DNA of 41,241 nt from Lachnospiraceae bacterium (lineage in GTDB: Bacteria > Bacillota > Clostridia > Lachnospirales > Lachnospiraceae), in assembly GCA_022510625.1 (NCBI GenBank), contig JAFLTD010000017.1, positions 1 through 41,241 of the forward strand. The letters run 5' to 3'. Below, piece after piece: positions 24,615-34,292 of this stretch (within the stretch, counting starts at the first letter, position 1; each line of letters opens with the position of its first letter). Under the pieces are notes generated by a model. That model was not told the origin of the DNA and ran no database searches. It saw only the letters and a list, made by a program, of their open reading frames with translations. The position numbers and the translations under genes were made by a program.

Positions 24615-27600
24615 ATGGGAAATGTGAAGCGCATTTATGTGGAGAAGAAAGAGCCTTTTGCGGTTAAAGCGAAGGAATTGCAGGAGGAGATCGGCAGTTA
24701 TCTTGGCGTGGGCGGCGTGAAAGATGTTCGTGTATTCATCCGTTATGATGTGGAGAACCTGTCGCAGGAAGTTTTCGAGAAAGCCTGCAGAACCGTTTTC
24801 TCCGAGCCTCCGGTAGATATCTTATATGAAGAGACGATCGAGATTCCTGCGGACGGCAAGGTGTTCAGTGTGGAATACTTACCCGGTCAATTTGATCAGA
24901 GAGCTGACTCTGCTGTTCAATGCGTGAAATTCTTAAAGGAGGATGAGGAACCGATTATCAAGACTGCGGTCACTTATCTTGTTACAGGCAACGTTTCCGA
25001 TGATGAGTTTGCAAAGATCAAGGCATACTGTATTAATCCCGTGGACTCCAGAGAGACAGATATGATAAAACCTGACACTCTTGTCACTATATATGACGAG
25101 CCTGTCGATGTAGCGGTTTTTAAGGGATTTGCGGCTATGCCGGAGGCAGAACTCAAGAGATTATATGAGTCCTTGGGGTTAGCCATGACCTTTAAGGATT
25201 TTCTTCATATCCAAAATTATTATCGTGGTGAGGAGCACAGGGATCCGACGATGACGGAGATTCGTGTGCTCGATACATATTGGTCGGATCACTGCCGTCA
25301 TACTACTTTTTCCACAGAATTAAAAGATGTCACTTTTGCGGACGGGTTCTATCGGAAGCCGATCAAGGACACTTATGAAAATTATCTCGCTGTCAGGGAG
25401 GAGATTTTTGCGGGCCGACAGGACAAGTTCGTGTGCCTGATGGATCTTGCACTGATGGCGATGCGCAAATTGAAGAAAGACGGAAAACTTAATGATATGG
25501 AGCAGTCCGACGAGATCAATGCCTGCTCGGTCGTAGTTCCGGTAGAGATGGATTACGGCGACCGTAAGGTGACGGAGGAGTGGCTTGTCTTTTTCAAGAA
25601 TGAAACCCACAACCATCCTACGGAGATTGAGCCTTTCGGCGGTGCGGCAACTTGTCTGGGCGGTGCGATCCGTGATCCTCTGTCGGGGCGCGGATATGTG
25701 TATCAGGCTATGCGCGTGACAGGAGCAGCGGACCCTACGGTTCCGGTGGCGGATACGCTGAAGGGTAAGCTTTCTCAGAAGAAGCTGGTGCGCGGTGCGG
25801 CGAGCGGATATTCTTCCTACGGCAACCAGATCGGTCTGGCGACCGGATTGGTCAAAGAAATTTACCACCCCAATTATGTGGCCAAGAGAATGGAGATCGG
25901 TGCGGTCATGGGCGCGGCTCCGCGAAAGAATGTCATTCGTGAGACTTCCGATCCCGATGATATCATTATACTCCTCGGCGGCAGAACAGGACGTGACGGC
26001 TGCGGCGGTGCCACAGGTTCCTCCAAGGTGCACACGGAGAGTTCCATCGAGACTTGCGGAGCGGAGGTGCAGAAGGGTAATGCGCCCACGGAGCGCAAGA
26101 TTCAGCGACTGTTCCGTCGTGCGGAAGTGAGCAGACTGATTAAGAAATGTAACGATTTCGGTGCCGGCGGTGTGTCCGTTGCCATCGGTGAGCTGGCGGA
26201 CGGGCTTGTAGTAGACCTTGACAAAGTGCCGAAGAAATATGCGGGCCTTGACGGAACGGAGCTGGCGATTTCTGAGTCTCAGGAGAGAATGGCGGTTGTG
26301 GTTGCCCCGAAGGATGTGGACGAATTCTTAGGCTACGCTGCGCAGGAGAATCTGGAAGCGGTGGAGGTTGCGGTCGTGACGAAAGAGCCGAGGCTTGTGC
26401 TTAAGTGGCGCGGCAAGGAGATCGTCAATATTTCCAGAGCATTTCTCGACACCAACGGCGCACACCAGGAGACGTCCGTGGCGGTAGATATGCCGGAAGA
26501 AAATGACAACTATTTCAAGAAGGTCGCAACGCCTGCGGTGGCGGATGCACTTGCAAAAGATGATGTCAGGAAAGCATGGCTGGCCTTATTAAATGACTTG
26601 AATGTATGCTCCCAAAAGGGCTTGGTGGAGATGTTCGATGCCTCCATCGGCGCGGGCAGCGTATATATGCCTTACGGCGGTAAATATCAGTTGACGGAGA
26701 CACAGGCAATGGTTGCCAAGCTCCCTGTATTAGAAGGTAAGACGGACACCGTGACGATGATGAGTTACGGATTCGATCCTTATCTGTCCAGTTGGAGCCC
26801 GTATCACGGCGCAATCTATGCGGTGACGGAGTCCATGGCGAAGATCGTGGCCAATGGCGGAGATTATAGGACGATTCGCTTTACTTTCCAGGAATATTTC
26901 AGAAGAATGAGCGAGGAGCCGGGCCGCTGGAGTCAGCCTTTTGCGGCGCTTTTGGGTGCATATGATGCCCAGATGGGTTACGGCCTTCCCTCCATCGGCG
27001 GCAAGGATTCCATGTCCGGGACTTTTAATGACATCGATGTACCGCCCACACTCGTTTCCTTTGCGGTTGATATCGGCAAACAGCACAATATTGTCAGCCC
27101 TGAGCTCAAGAAGGCGGGCAGTAGGATTGTCCGTTTCCATATAGATAAGAATGAATATGACCTACCGGTCTATGAGAGTGTCATGAAAGTGTATGATACA
27201 ATCATGACACTTATGTCACAAAGGAAAATCCTTTCCGCTTACGCGCTGGACGCAAAGGGTGTAGCAGCCGCTGTCAGCAAGATGGCATTCGGAAACAAGC
27301 TGGGTGTGATGCTGGAGAGCGGTCTTGCGGCGAAGGACCTTTTCGATAACGGATTGGGAGAGATTCTTGCGGAGATGCCTGCGGATGCAGTGGAAGAATT
27401 GATGACCGGGGCAGCGAAAGAGACAGTATTTAATGGAAAGAGACCGAACCTGACCGTCATCGGCACGGTGACGGAAGAACCCGCATTCGTATACGGCGAT
27501 GTGAAGATTTCCATGGAGGAAGCTTTGCAGGCGTGGACCGAGAAGCTTGATAAGGTATTCCCGTACACGGCGGGCAAGGATAAGAGCGAAGTGAACTCGG

Positions 27601-28445
27601 GTCTGTATGAGGCCAAGGAGATCTATGTATGTAAGAACAAAGTAGCGAAGCCGACAGTGTTTATCCCGGTATTCCCGGGCACAAACTGTGAGTATGACAG
27701 CGCCGCGGCTTTTGCGAGAGCAGGAGCGGATGTCATCACCAAGGTATTTAAGAACCTGACTGCGGAGGACATCAGAGAGAGCGTTGAGGTGTTTGAAAAA
27801 GCAATCGGGCAGGCGCAGATTATCATGTTCCCCGGCGGGTTCTCGGCGGGCGACGAACCGGACGGTTCCGCCAAGTTCTTTGCCACCGCTTTCCTGAATG
27901 CCAAGATCAAAGAAGCGGTGAGCAAGCTGCTTCATGAGAGAGACGGATTGGCGCTCGGCATCTGCAACGGTTTCCAGGCATTGATCAAACTGGGACTGGT
28001 ACCTTACGGAGAGATTACAGGGCAGAAAGACGATTCCCCGACGCTGACTTTCAACACGGTCAATCGCCATATCTCCAAGATGGCGTATATCAAAGTAGTA
28101 TCCAATAAATCCCCGTGGCTTCAGGGTGCAGTGCTCGGCAATACTTACGTGAACCCGGCATCCCACGGAGAAGGGCGTTTCGTAGCTCCGGGGGAGTGGA
28201 TCGATAAACTGTTTGCGAACGGTCAGGTGGCCACACAGTATGCGGATGTGGACGGACATATCACGATGGACGAGGAGTGGAACATCAACGGTTCCTATGT
28301 CTCCATCGAAGGCATTACATCTCCCGACGGAAGGTGTTTCGGCAAGATGGCACATTCCGAGAGAAGGGGAGAGGGCGTTGCAGTCAATATTTACGGAGAG
28401 CAGGATTTGAAGATATTCGAGTCCGGCGTATCTTACTTTAAATAG
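24615..28445 (+). CDS. purL: Phosphoribosylformylglycinamidine synthase, fused PurL-PurQ
   Basis: Step four of purine synthesis: FGAR, ATP and glutamine to FGAM. The 1276-residue single chain joins the synthetase and glutaminase parts that are separate proteins in Bacillus. The start is ATG 24615 (MGNVKRIYVEKKEPFAVKAK) after AGGGAG; an open frame continues upstream through the leader but without a ribosome site. Landmarks are TYWSDHCRHTTFSTEL, NETHNHPTEIEPFGGAATC and GRTGRDGCGGATGSS in the synthetase. The class I glutaminase begins at about residue 1010 (FIPVFPGTNCEYDS), with catalytic cysteine 1117 in LGICNGFQ. It ends in an intrinsic terminator and appears monocistronic, with a structured leader upstream. 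Confidence 0.96.
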   Translation: MGNVKRIYVEKKEPFAVKAKELQEEIGSYLGVGGVKDVRVFIRYDVENLSQEVFEKACRTVFSEPPVDILYEETIEIPADGKVFSVEYLPGQFDQRADSAVQCVKFLKEDEEPIIKTAVTYLVTGNVSDDEFAKIKAYCINPVDSRETDMIKPDTLVTIYDEPVDVAVFKGFAAMPEAELKRLYESLGLAMTFKDFLHIQNYYRGEEHRDPTMTEIRVLDTYWSDHCRHTTFSTELKDVTFADGFYRKPIKDTYENYLAVREEIFAGRQDKFVCLMDLALMAMRKLKKDGKLNDMEQSDEINACSVVVPVEMDYGDRKVTEEWLVFFKNETHNHPTEIEPFGGAATCLGGAIRDPLSGRGYVYQAMRVTGAADPTVPVADTLKGKLSQKKLVRGAASGYSSYGNQIGLATGLVKEIYHPNYVAKRMEIGAVMGAAPRKNVIRETSDPDDIIILLGGRTGRDGCGGATGSSKVHTESSIETCGAEVQKGNAPTERKIQRLFRRAEVSRLIKKCNDFGAGGVSVAIGELADGLVVDLDKVPKKYAGLDGTELAISESQERMAVVVAPKDVDEFLGYAAQENLEAVEVAVVTKEPRLVLKWRGKEIVNISRAFLDTNGAHQETSVAVDMPEENDNYFKKVATPAVADALAKDDVRKAWLALLNDLNVCSQKGLVEMFDASIGAGSVYMPYGGKYQLTETQAMVAKLPVLEGKTDTVTMMSYGFDPYLSSWSPYHGAIYAVTESMAKIVANGGDYRTIRFTFQEYFRRMSEEPGRWSQPFAALLGAYDAQMGYGLPSIGGKDSMSGTFNDIDVPPTLVSFAVDIGKQHNIVSPELKKAGSRIVRFHIDKNEYDLPVYESVMKVYDTIMTLMSQRKILSAYALDAKGVAAAVSKMAFGNKLGVMLESGLAAKDLFDNGLGEILAEMPADAVEELMTGAAKETVFNGKRPNLTVIGTVTEEPAFVYGDVKISMEEALQAWTEKLDKVFPYTAGKDKSEVNSGLYEAKEIYVCKNKVAKPTVFIPVFPGTNCEYDSAAAFARAGADVITKVFKNLTAEDIRESVEVFEKAIGQAQIIMFPGGFSAGDEPDGSAKFFATAFLNAKIKEAVSKLLHERDGLALGICNGFQALIKLGLVPYGEITGQKDDSPTLTFNTVNRHISKMAYIKVVSNKSPWLQGAVLGNTYVNPASHGEGRFVAPGEWIDKLFANGQVATQYADVDGHITMDEEWNINGSYVSIEGITSPDGRCFGKMAHSERRGEGVAVNIYGEQDLKIFESGVSYFK

Positions 28446-28454
28446 TGAATCGAG

Positions 28455-28498
28455 AAAGACCTCGTGTTAGGGAGAACCCCCTTGCAGGAGGTCTTTTT
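28455..28498 (+). terminator. Intrinsic terminator after purL
   Basis: AAAGACCTC (28455-28463) pairs with GAGGTCTTT (28488-28496), with an inner GGG/CCC helix, followed by TTTTT at 28494-28498. Confidence 0.85.
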
Positions 28499-28536
28499 GA
28501 GAGAATAGTATTATGAAATCGGAGCTGACTTTGCAA

Positions 28537-28565
28537 TTGAACGGCACAAGGTCTTGTGCTACAAT
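28537..28565 (+). promoter_or_regulatory. carA: Putative carAB promoter with extended -10
   Basis: TTGAAC (28537-28542), 17 bases, then TACAAT (28560-28565) preceded by TG at the extended -10 position. The start near 28572 lies after the first in-frame ATG at 28513, so translation from that ATG is ruled out for this transcript. Confidence 0.65.
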
Positions 28566-28626
28566 AGAAAAGCGAGTGCGCTTGCTCGCGAACTCAGAAG
28601 ATGTTATAGAAAGAACAGGTGACAGG

Positions 28627-29808
28627 ATGAAGGCGTTCTTAATTTTGGAAGACGGCACTGTTTTTGAAGGAACACATATCGGTGCGCAGAAGGAGATTAT
28701 CAGCGAAATAGTCTTTAATACTTCCATGGCGGGATATCTGGAGGTTCTCACCGACCCGTCCTACGCGGGACAGGCAGTGTGTATGACTTATCCGCTGATC
28801 GGCAACTACGGTATATGCAGGGAGGATATGGAGTCGCGCAAGGCATGGCCGGACGGCTTCATCGTCAGAGAGCTGAGCCGTATTCCGAGTAATTTCAGAT
28901 GTGACATGACGATTCAGGAGTTCCTTGAGGAGAATGATGTGCCGGGCATCGCGGGAATCGATACGAGAGCGCTCACGAAGATCTTACGTGAGAAGGGCAC
29001 CATGAACGGCATGATCACCACCGATGAGAATTATAGATTGGAAGAAATCCTTCCGAAGCTGAAAGCCTACACAACCGGCAAGGTGGTGGATATCGTGACC
29101 TGTCAGGAGAAATATACACTGACTGCCGCAAAGGATCTGTCGGACAACGGTCCGATCTCCGGCAGTTCGCAGTTTAAGAGAGAGGAGTATGAAAAGGGGA
29201 TTCGAGAGAAGAAACCGAGCATGGTCCGCGAGCTGAACGGGCTGGGGCTCAAAGTTGCGCTGCTCGATCTTGGCGCCAAGGATAACATCGCCAAATCTCT
29301 TGCGGCGAGAGGGTGCGAGGTGACGGTTTATCCGGCAGGTACTCCGGCACAGGAGATTATCGATGCAAAACCGGACGGTATTATGCTCAGCAACGGACCG
29401 GGCGACCCGAAGGAGTGCACGGAAGTGATCGCACAGATCAAGAAGCTGTACGATACGGATATCACCATATTTGCGATCTGTCTCGGACATCAGTTGATGG
29501 CGCTTGCCACGGGAGCGGATACCTACAAGATGAAATACGGACACAGGGGCGGCAATCACCCGGTGAAGGACTTGGAAACGGGAAGAGTGTACATTTCTTC
29601 CCAGAACCACGGTTATGTGGTGGATACGGACAAGCTTGACCCGAAGGTGGCGGTTCCCGCCTTTATCAACGTCAATGACGGAACCAACGAAGGGCTTTCA
29701 TACACGGGCAAGAACATCTTTACGGTGCAGTTCCATCCGGAGGCATGCCCCGGACCGCAGGATTCGGGGGATCTGTTTGATCGGTTTATAGAAATGATGA
29801 GAAGATAA
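28627..29808 (+). CDS. carA: Carbamoyl-phosphate synthase small (glutaminase) subunit
   Basis: Supplies ammonia from glutamine to CarB for carbamoyl phosphate, feeding pyrimidine and arginine synthesis. The 393-residue protein starts at ATG 28627 (KAFLILEDGTVFEGTHIGA), the normal CarA N-terminus; an in-frame ATG at 28513 precedes the predicted transcription start. The N-terminal domain has FNTSMAGYLEVLTDPSYAGQ. The C-terminal class I amidotransferase domain has SNGPGDP, the catalytic cysteine 285 in FAICLGHQ, and the HPE motif in VQFHPEACPGPQD. The ribosome site (ACAGG) is weak. It is followed by carB after 73 bases on the same strand. Confidence 0.96.
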   Translation: MKAFLILEDGTVFEGTHIGAQKEIISEIVFNTSMAGYLEVLTDPSYAGQAVCMTYPLIGNYGICREDMESRKAWPDGFIVRELSRIPSNFRCDMTIQEFLEENDVPGIAGIDTRALTKILREKGTMNGMITTDENYRLEEILPKLKAYTTGKVVDIVTCQEKYTLTAAKDLSDNGPISGSSQFKREEYEKGIREKKPSMVRELNGLGLKVALLDLGAKDNIAKSLAARGCEVTVYPAGTPAQEIIDAKPDGIMLSNGPGDPKECTEVIAQIKKLYDTDITIFAICLGHQLMALATGADTYKMKYGHRGGNHPVKDLETGRVYISSQNHGYVVDTDKLDPKVAVPAFINVNDGTNEGLSYTGKNIFTVQFHPEACPGPQDSGDLFDRFIEMMRR

Positions 29809-29881
29809 TTCTGAGAGCAAGCGAGGCGACGAAGAATAGACTTTTGCCCGCTCAATAGATAAATGCACGGAGGATATAATT

Positions 29882-32800
29882 ATGCCGAAGAATCCGAATG
29901 TGAAAAGAGTACTTGTGATCGGGTCGGGACCGATTGTCATAGGTCAGGCAGCAGAATTTGATTATGCGGGGACGCAGGCGTGCCGCTCCTTAAAAGAGGA
30001 GGGCATGGAGGTCATTCTGGTAAACTCCAATCCCGCAACGATCATGACAGACGGAGATATTGCGGATAAAGTATATATTGAGCCGTTGACTACTCGGGTC
30101 ATTGAGAACATCATCATCAAGGAAAAACCTGACAGTCTGCTGCCCAATATGGGTGGCCAGGCGGGCTTAAATCTCGGTATGGAGCTGGATGAGTCCGGCT
30201 TCTTAAAAGAGCACGGAGTCACTCTTCTCGGAACGACCGCGGCGACGATCAAGAAGGCGGAGGACCGTCTGGAGTTCAAGGAGACGATGGAGAAGATCGG
30301 GGAGCCCTGCGCGCCCTCTCTTGTGGTGGAAAATATCGAGGACGGCGTAGCCTTTGCCACGAAGATCGGATATCCGGTAGTGCTGCGTCCCGCCTATACA
30401 CTGGGCGGTTCCGGCGGCGGTATCGCACATAATCAGACGGAGCTGGAAGAGATTCTGGCGAACGGTCTCAGGCTTTCCCGTGTGGGGCAGGTTCTGGTGG
30501 AGCGCTGTATCGCAGGCTGGAAGGAAATCGAATATGAGGTGATGCGGGACAGCGCGGGCAACTGTATCACCGTATGTAATATGGAAAACATCGATCCGGT
30601 GGGCGTGCACACGGGCGACAGCATCGTGGTGGCGCCGTCACAGACGCTGGGAGACAAAGAATATCAGATGCTTCGAAGTTCCGCGCTCAATATTATCAAC
30701 GAGCTTGGCATCACGGGCGGATGTAATGTGCAGTTTGCGCTGCATCCCACCAGCTTTGAGTACTGTGTCATTGAGGTCAATCCCCGTGTGAGCCGTTCCT
30801 CCGCATTGGCTTCCAAAGCGACGGGCTATCCGATTGCCAAGGTTGCGGCAAAGATTGCACTGGGCTACACCCTGGATGAGATCAAGAACGCCATCACGGG
30901 TAAGACTTATGCGAGTTTCGAGCCCACGCTGGATTACTGTGTTGTGAAGATACCGAGACTTCCTTTTGATAAGTTTATTACGGCAAAACGTACATTGACG
31001 ACCCAGATGAAAGCTACCGGAGAGGTTATGAGCATCGGCAACAACTTCGAGGGCGCTCTGATGAAAGCCATCCGTTCGCTGGAACAGCATGTGGACTGCC
31101 TGCGGAGTTATGATTTCTCCGATCTTTCGGCGGAGGAATTGAAAGAGCGCATGGCGATCGTGGACGATCAGCGAATCTATATTATCGCCGAGGCGATCCG
31201 CAAGGGTGTGGACTATGACACCATCCATGAGATCACCATGATAGACTATTGGTTTATCGATAAGATTGCGATTCTGACAGAGATGGAGGCGGAATTGGAG
31301 CAAGGCCCGCTGACGGTGGAACTGTTAAGAGAAGCCAAGAGGCTTGAGTTCCCCGACACGGTGATTGCACGCCTGACGGGCAAGGCGGAAGAAGAAATCA
31401 AGAAAATGCGCTACGACAATGGCATTGTGGCCGCTTTCAAGATGGTAGATACCTGTGCTGCCGAGTTTGCGGCGAGCACCCCCTATTACTATTCCGTGTT
31501 CGGTTCCGAGACGGAGGTGGAGGAGAGTCATCCGAAGAAAAAAGTTCTGGTGCTCGGATCAGGACCCATCCGAATCGGACAGGGTATCGAGTTCGACTAC
31601 TGTTCCGTGCATGCCACATGGGCTTTTGCCAAAGAGGGCTACGAGACAATCATCATCAATAATAATCCGGAAACGGTCAGCACCGACTTTGATATTGCGG
31701 ATAAGCTCTACTTCGAACCGCTGACACCTGAGGATGTGGAGAATATCGTCAACGTGGAGAAACCCGACGGTGCGGTGGTGCAGTTTGGCGGACAGACCGC
31801 AATCAAGCTGACGGAGAGCCTGATGAAGATGGGTGTGCCGATACTGGGTACGAAAGCGGAAGACGTGGATGCGGCGGAGGACAGAGAACTTTTTGACAAG
31901 ATTCTGGAAGAGACCGAGATTCCGAGAGCGGCGGGCGGTACGGTGTATACCGCAGAGGAAGCGAAAGCTGTGGCTAACAGGCTGGGATATCCTGTGCTTG
32001 TGAGACCTTCCTATGTGCTTGGCGGTCAGGGCATGCAGATCGCGCTGTCCGATCAGGAGATTGAAGAATTTATGGCGGTGATTAACCGCTATGAACAGGA
32101 TCACCCGATTCTGGTAGATAAATATCTGCAGGGCAAAGAGCTGGAAGTAGACGCGGTGTGCGACGGTACGGACATTTTGATTCCGGGTATCATGGAGCAT
32201 ATCGAGCGAACCGGTGTACACTCCGGAGACAGTATTTCCGTCTACCCGGCACCCACGGTTAGTGAGAAGGTCAAGGAGACTATCGCGGAATATTCCAGAA
32301 GACTGGCGAAGGCGCTGCATGTCATCGGTCTGATCAATATTCAGTTTATTGCGATGGGCGATGAGGTGTACGTGATCGAGGTCAATCCCCGGTCATCCCG
32401 CACCGTTCCCTATATCAGTAAGGTGACGGGCATTCCGATCGTGGATCTTGCCACCGAAGTCATCATCGGTAAGAAGATACGTGATCTGGGTTATGAGCCG
32501 GGCTTACAGCCTGCGGCGGACTACTACGCCATCAAGATGCCGGTATTCTCCTTTGAGAAGATTCGGGGTGCGGAGATCAGTTTAGGACCGGAGATGAAGT
32601 CCACCGGTGAGTGTCTCGGCATTGCCACGACTTTCAATGAAGCGCTTTACAAGGCGTTCCTCGGCGCGGGAATCAATCTGCCCAAGCACAAGCAGATCAT
32701 CATTACCGTCAAGGATGCGGATAAGGGAGAGGCGATTGAAGTGGCGCGGCGCTTTGAGAAGCTGGGCTATATCATCTATGCCACGAGGAGTACCGCTGCG

Positions 32801-33103
32801 GCGCTGAATGAGGCGGGAGTGAAGGCGAGAAAAGTCAATAAGATCTCGCAGGAGTCGCCCACGGTCATGGACTTGATCTTAGGACATAAGATCGATCTTG
32901 TCATCGATACGCCCACACAAGGACGCGACAAGAACAGAGACGGTTTCCTGATCCGAAGGACCGCCATCGAGACCGGCGTCAATTGTATCACAGCGATGGA
33001 TACCGCCACAGCGCTTGTGTCGAGTCTGGAAAATGCAGCTTCACAGAAGGAAATGACGCTTGTTGATATTGCATCGATTGCGAGGCGGGGCAGCAAGGGC
33101 TGA
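29882..33103 (+). CDS. carB: Carbamoyl-phosphate synthase large subunit
   Basis: A 1073-residue enzyme making carbamoyl phosphate from bicarbonate, ammonia and two ATP. It has the usual internal duplication. The first half begins NVKRVLVIGSGPIVIGQAAE (carboxyphosphate half) and contains GGSGGGIAHNQ and VIEVNPRVSRSSALASKATG. The second starts at about residue 556 (KKVLVLGSGPIRIGQGIEFD) with LVRPSYVLGGQGM and VIEVNPRSSRTVPYISKVTG. A C-terminal MGS-like allosteric domain spans about 935-1073 (FEKLGYIIYATRSTAAALNE). Length is normal. GGAGG precedes the ATG. It forms an operon with carA, and queH follows 52 bases downstream. Confidence 0.97.
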   Translation: MPKNPNVKRVLVIGSGPIVIGQAAEFDYAGTQACRSLKEEGMEVILVNSNPATIMTDGDIADKVYIEPLTTRVIENIIIKEKPDSLLPNMGGQAGLNLGMELDESGFLKEHGVTLLGTTAATIKKAEDRLEFKETMEKIGEPCAPSLVVENIEDGVAFATKIGYPVVLRPAYTLGGSGGGIAHNQTELEEILANGLRLSRVGQVLVERCIAGWKEIEYEVMRDSAGNCITVCNMENIDPVGVHTGDSIVVAPSQTLGDKEYQMLRSSALNIINELGITGGCNVQFALHPTSFEYCVIEVNPRVSRSSALASKATGYPIAKVAAKIALGYTLDEIKNAITGKTYASFEPTLDYCVVKIPRLPFDKFITAKRTLTTQMKATGEVMSIGNNFEGALMKAIRSLEQHVDCLRSYDFSDLSAEELKERMAIVDDQRIYIIAEAIRKGVDYDTIHEITMIDYWFIDKIAILTEMEAELEQGPLTVELLREAKRLEFPDTVIARLTGKAEEEIKKMRYDNGIVAAFKMVDTCAAEFAASTPYYYSVFGSETEVEESHPKKKVLVLGSGPIRIGQGIEFDYCSVHATWAFAKEGYETIIINNNPETVSTDFDIADKLYFEPLTPEDVENIVNVEKPDGAVVQFGGQTAIKLTESLMKMGVPILGTKAEDVDAAEDRELFDKILEETEIPRAAGGTVYTAEEAKAVANRLGYPVLVRPSYVLGGQGMQIALSDQEIEEFMAVINRYEQDHPILVDKYLQGKELEVDAVCDGTDILIPGIMEHIERTGVHSGDSISVYPAPTVSEKVKETIAEYSRRLAKALHVIGLINIQFIAMGDEVYVIEVNPRSSRTVPYISKVTGIPIVDLATEVIIGKKIRDLGYEPGLQPAADYYAIKMPVFSFEKIRGAEISLGPEMKSTGECLGIATTFNEALYKAFLGAGINLPKHKQIIITVKDADKGEAIEVARRFEKLGYIIYATRSTAAALNEAGVKARKVNKISQESPTVMDLILGHKIDLVIDTPTQGRDKNRDGFLIRRTAIETGVNCITAMDTATALVSSLENAASQKEMTLVDIASIARRGSKG

Positions 33104-33155
33104 TTGAGGAATATTGGTTTCGGTATGGAGAAAAGCAGCAATTCCGAGGGTGTAA

Positions 33156-33926
33156 ATGACATATATGAACGCGGTCAGAAATTATCAGAAAGAATTGGAC
33201 AAAATAATAGAAGATATCGGCGCGGGGAATGAGAGCGCGCCGACTCTTTTTTTACACAGCTGCTGTGCACCGTGCAGCAGTTACGTGTTGGAATATCTGC
33301 GGGAGTATTTCCGCATCACTGTTTTTTATTATAATCCCAATATCTCTATGGAAGAGGAATACCGCAAGCGAGTGGCGGAGCAGAAGAGGCTGATTAAGGC
33401 GTACAATGAGGAAATCTCAGGTAAAGATGCGCAGAACGTAAATCCGAAGGGTGAACTGCTACAGGGCAGAGCGTTGCAGAATGGGAAGGCGCAGGGGAAA
33501 AAGAGCAGTAACATATGTTATTTAATTGATATTATAGAGGGCGACTACGATCCGGGGTGTTTCTATGAGATTGCGCAGGGATTAGAGCAGTGTCCGGAAG
33601 GCGGCGAGAGGTGCTTTGCCTGCTATGAACTCAGACTCCGGGAGACCGCTAAGAGGGCACAGGCAGGAAAGTATGACTATTTTGCCACGACCTTGACGAT
33701 CAGTCCTTTGAAAAATGCGGTGAAACTCAATGAGATCGGGGAACGGCTTGCGGCAGAATACGGCGTAAACTGGCTGCCATCGGACTTTAAGAAAAAAGGC
33801 GGCTATCAGCGCTCTATTGAGCTGTCGAAAGAGTACGATCTGTACAGACAGGACTACTGCGGCTGTGTGTATTCCAAAGAAGAGCGGGAGCGGCAGAAGG
33901 AATATAAGACACAGGAAAATAAATAG
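33156..33926 (+). CDS. queH: Epoxyqueuosine reductase QueH
   Basis: The final step of queuosine synthesis in tRNA: reduction of epoxyqueuosine to queuosine. This is the non-B12 QueH (former DUF208) type, 256 residues. Metal/redox cysteines are conserved: HSCCAPCSS (C36, C37, C40), RCFACYELR (C153, C156) and DYCGCVYS (C235, C237). The segment TTLTISPLKNA near residue 180 is also characteristic. Residues about 86-120 form a charged low-complexity insertion (GKDAQNVNPKGELLQGRALQ) between conserved blocks. GAGGGTG sets the ATG at 33156. It may be transcribed with carB. The AT-rich island starts after it. Confidence 0.93.
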   Translation: MTYMNAVRNYQKELDKIIEDIGAGNESAPTLFLHSCCAPCSSYVLEYLREYFRITVFYYNPNISMEEEYRKRVAEQKRLIKAYNEEISGKDAQNVNPKGELLQGRALQNGKAQGKKSSNICYLIDIIEGDYDPGCFYEIAQGLEQCPEGGERCFACYELRLRETAKRAQAGKYDYFATTLTISPLKNAVKLNEIGERLAAEYGVNWLPSDFKKKGGYQRSIELSKEYDLYRQDYCGCVYSKEERERQKEYKTQENK

Positions 33927-34197
33927 AACTTGAATTGTGAAATGCTGTTTATGAGGGCACATGGTTAACTGATGCAAAGAGTATATTTAGTAAGACATAG
34001 TGTGTAGCCTATAATTTATCAAGCAAGTGCGTGTCAAGATCTTCGATAAGGCAGGTATTCTTCACAATTATAATCCTGTGTACCCAATATGTTACTTACC
34101 ACACTAATCCAGTTTACTTTTGACATCAATTTAATACCAGCAAACATAATTGTTTATATGATAAATAAGCGGCGAATAGTAAGTATAAGTGAGCGGT
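33927..34197. other. AT-rich spacer at the left edge of the accessory island
   Basis: No gene of credible length or ribosome site is seen. Base composition drops toward AT after queH, marking the boundary of the island that ends before argS. I found no clear direct repeats with the right edge. A pair AGCGGCGAA (34168) and AGCGGTCGAA (34192) is spaced 24 bases apart near its right end. Confidence 0.5.
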
Positions 34198-34211
34198 CGA
34201 AAATATGTTCG
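34198..34211. promoter_or_regulatory. LexA-like (SOS) box upstream of the methyltransferase promoter
   Basis: CGAAAATATGTTCG matches the Gram-positive LexA consensus CGAACRNRYGTTCG at all defined positions but one (A for C at position 5). It lies 10 bases upstream of the -35 box of the restriction-modification operon. Confidence 0.5.
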
Positions 34212-34221
34212 ATAAAACTGC

Positions 34222-34250
34222 TTGCTTTTTTATGCGAACAATAGTATAAT
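34222..34250 (+). promoter_or_regulatory. Promoter of the restriction-modification operon
   Basis: TTGCTT (34222-34227), 17-base spacer, perfect TATAAT (34245-34250). Transcription would begin near 34257, 36 bases before the methyltransferase ATG. Confidence 0.75.
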
Positions 34251-34292
34251 AGGGAAAAATCAGGTACAAAATATTTCCCAGGAGTGATGGAG

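Noticed and set aside
27216-28355. A 379-residue open frame on the minus strand inside purL
   Set aside because: It lies wholly within the purL coding region, has no ribosome site and shows no recognisable domain; it reflects codon bias of the real gene. The same holds for long antisense frames inside carB and the giant protein gene.
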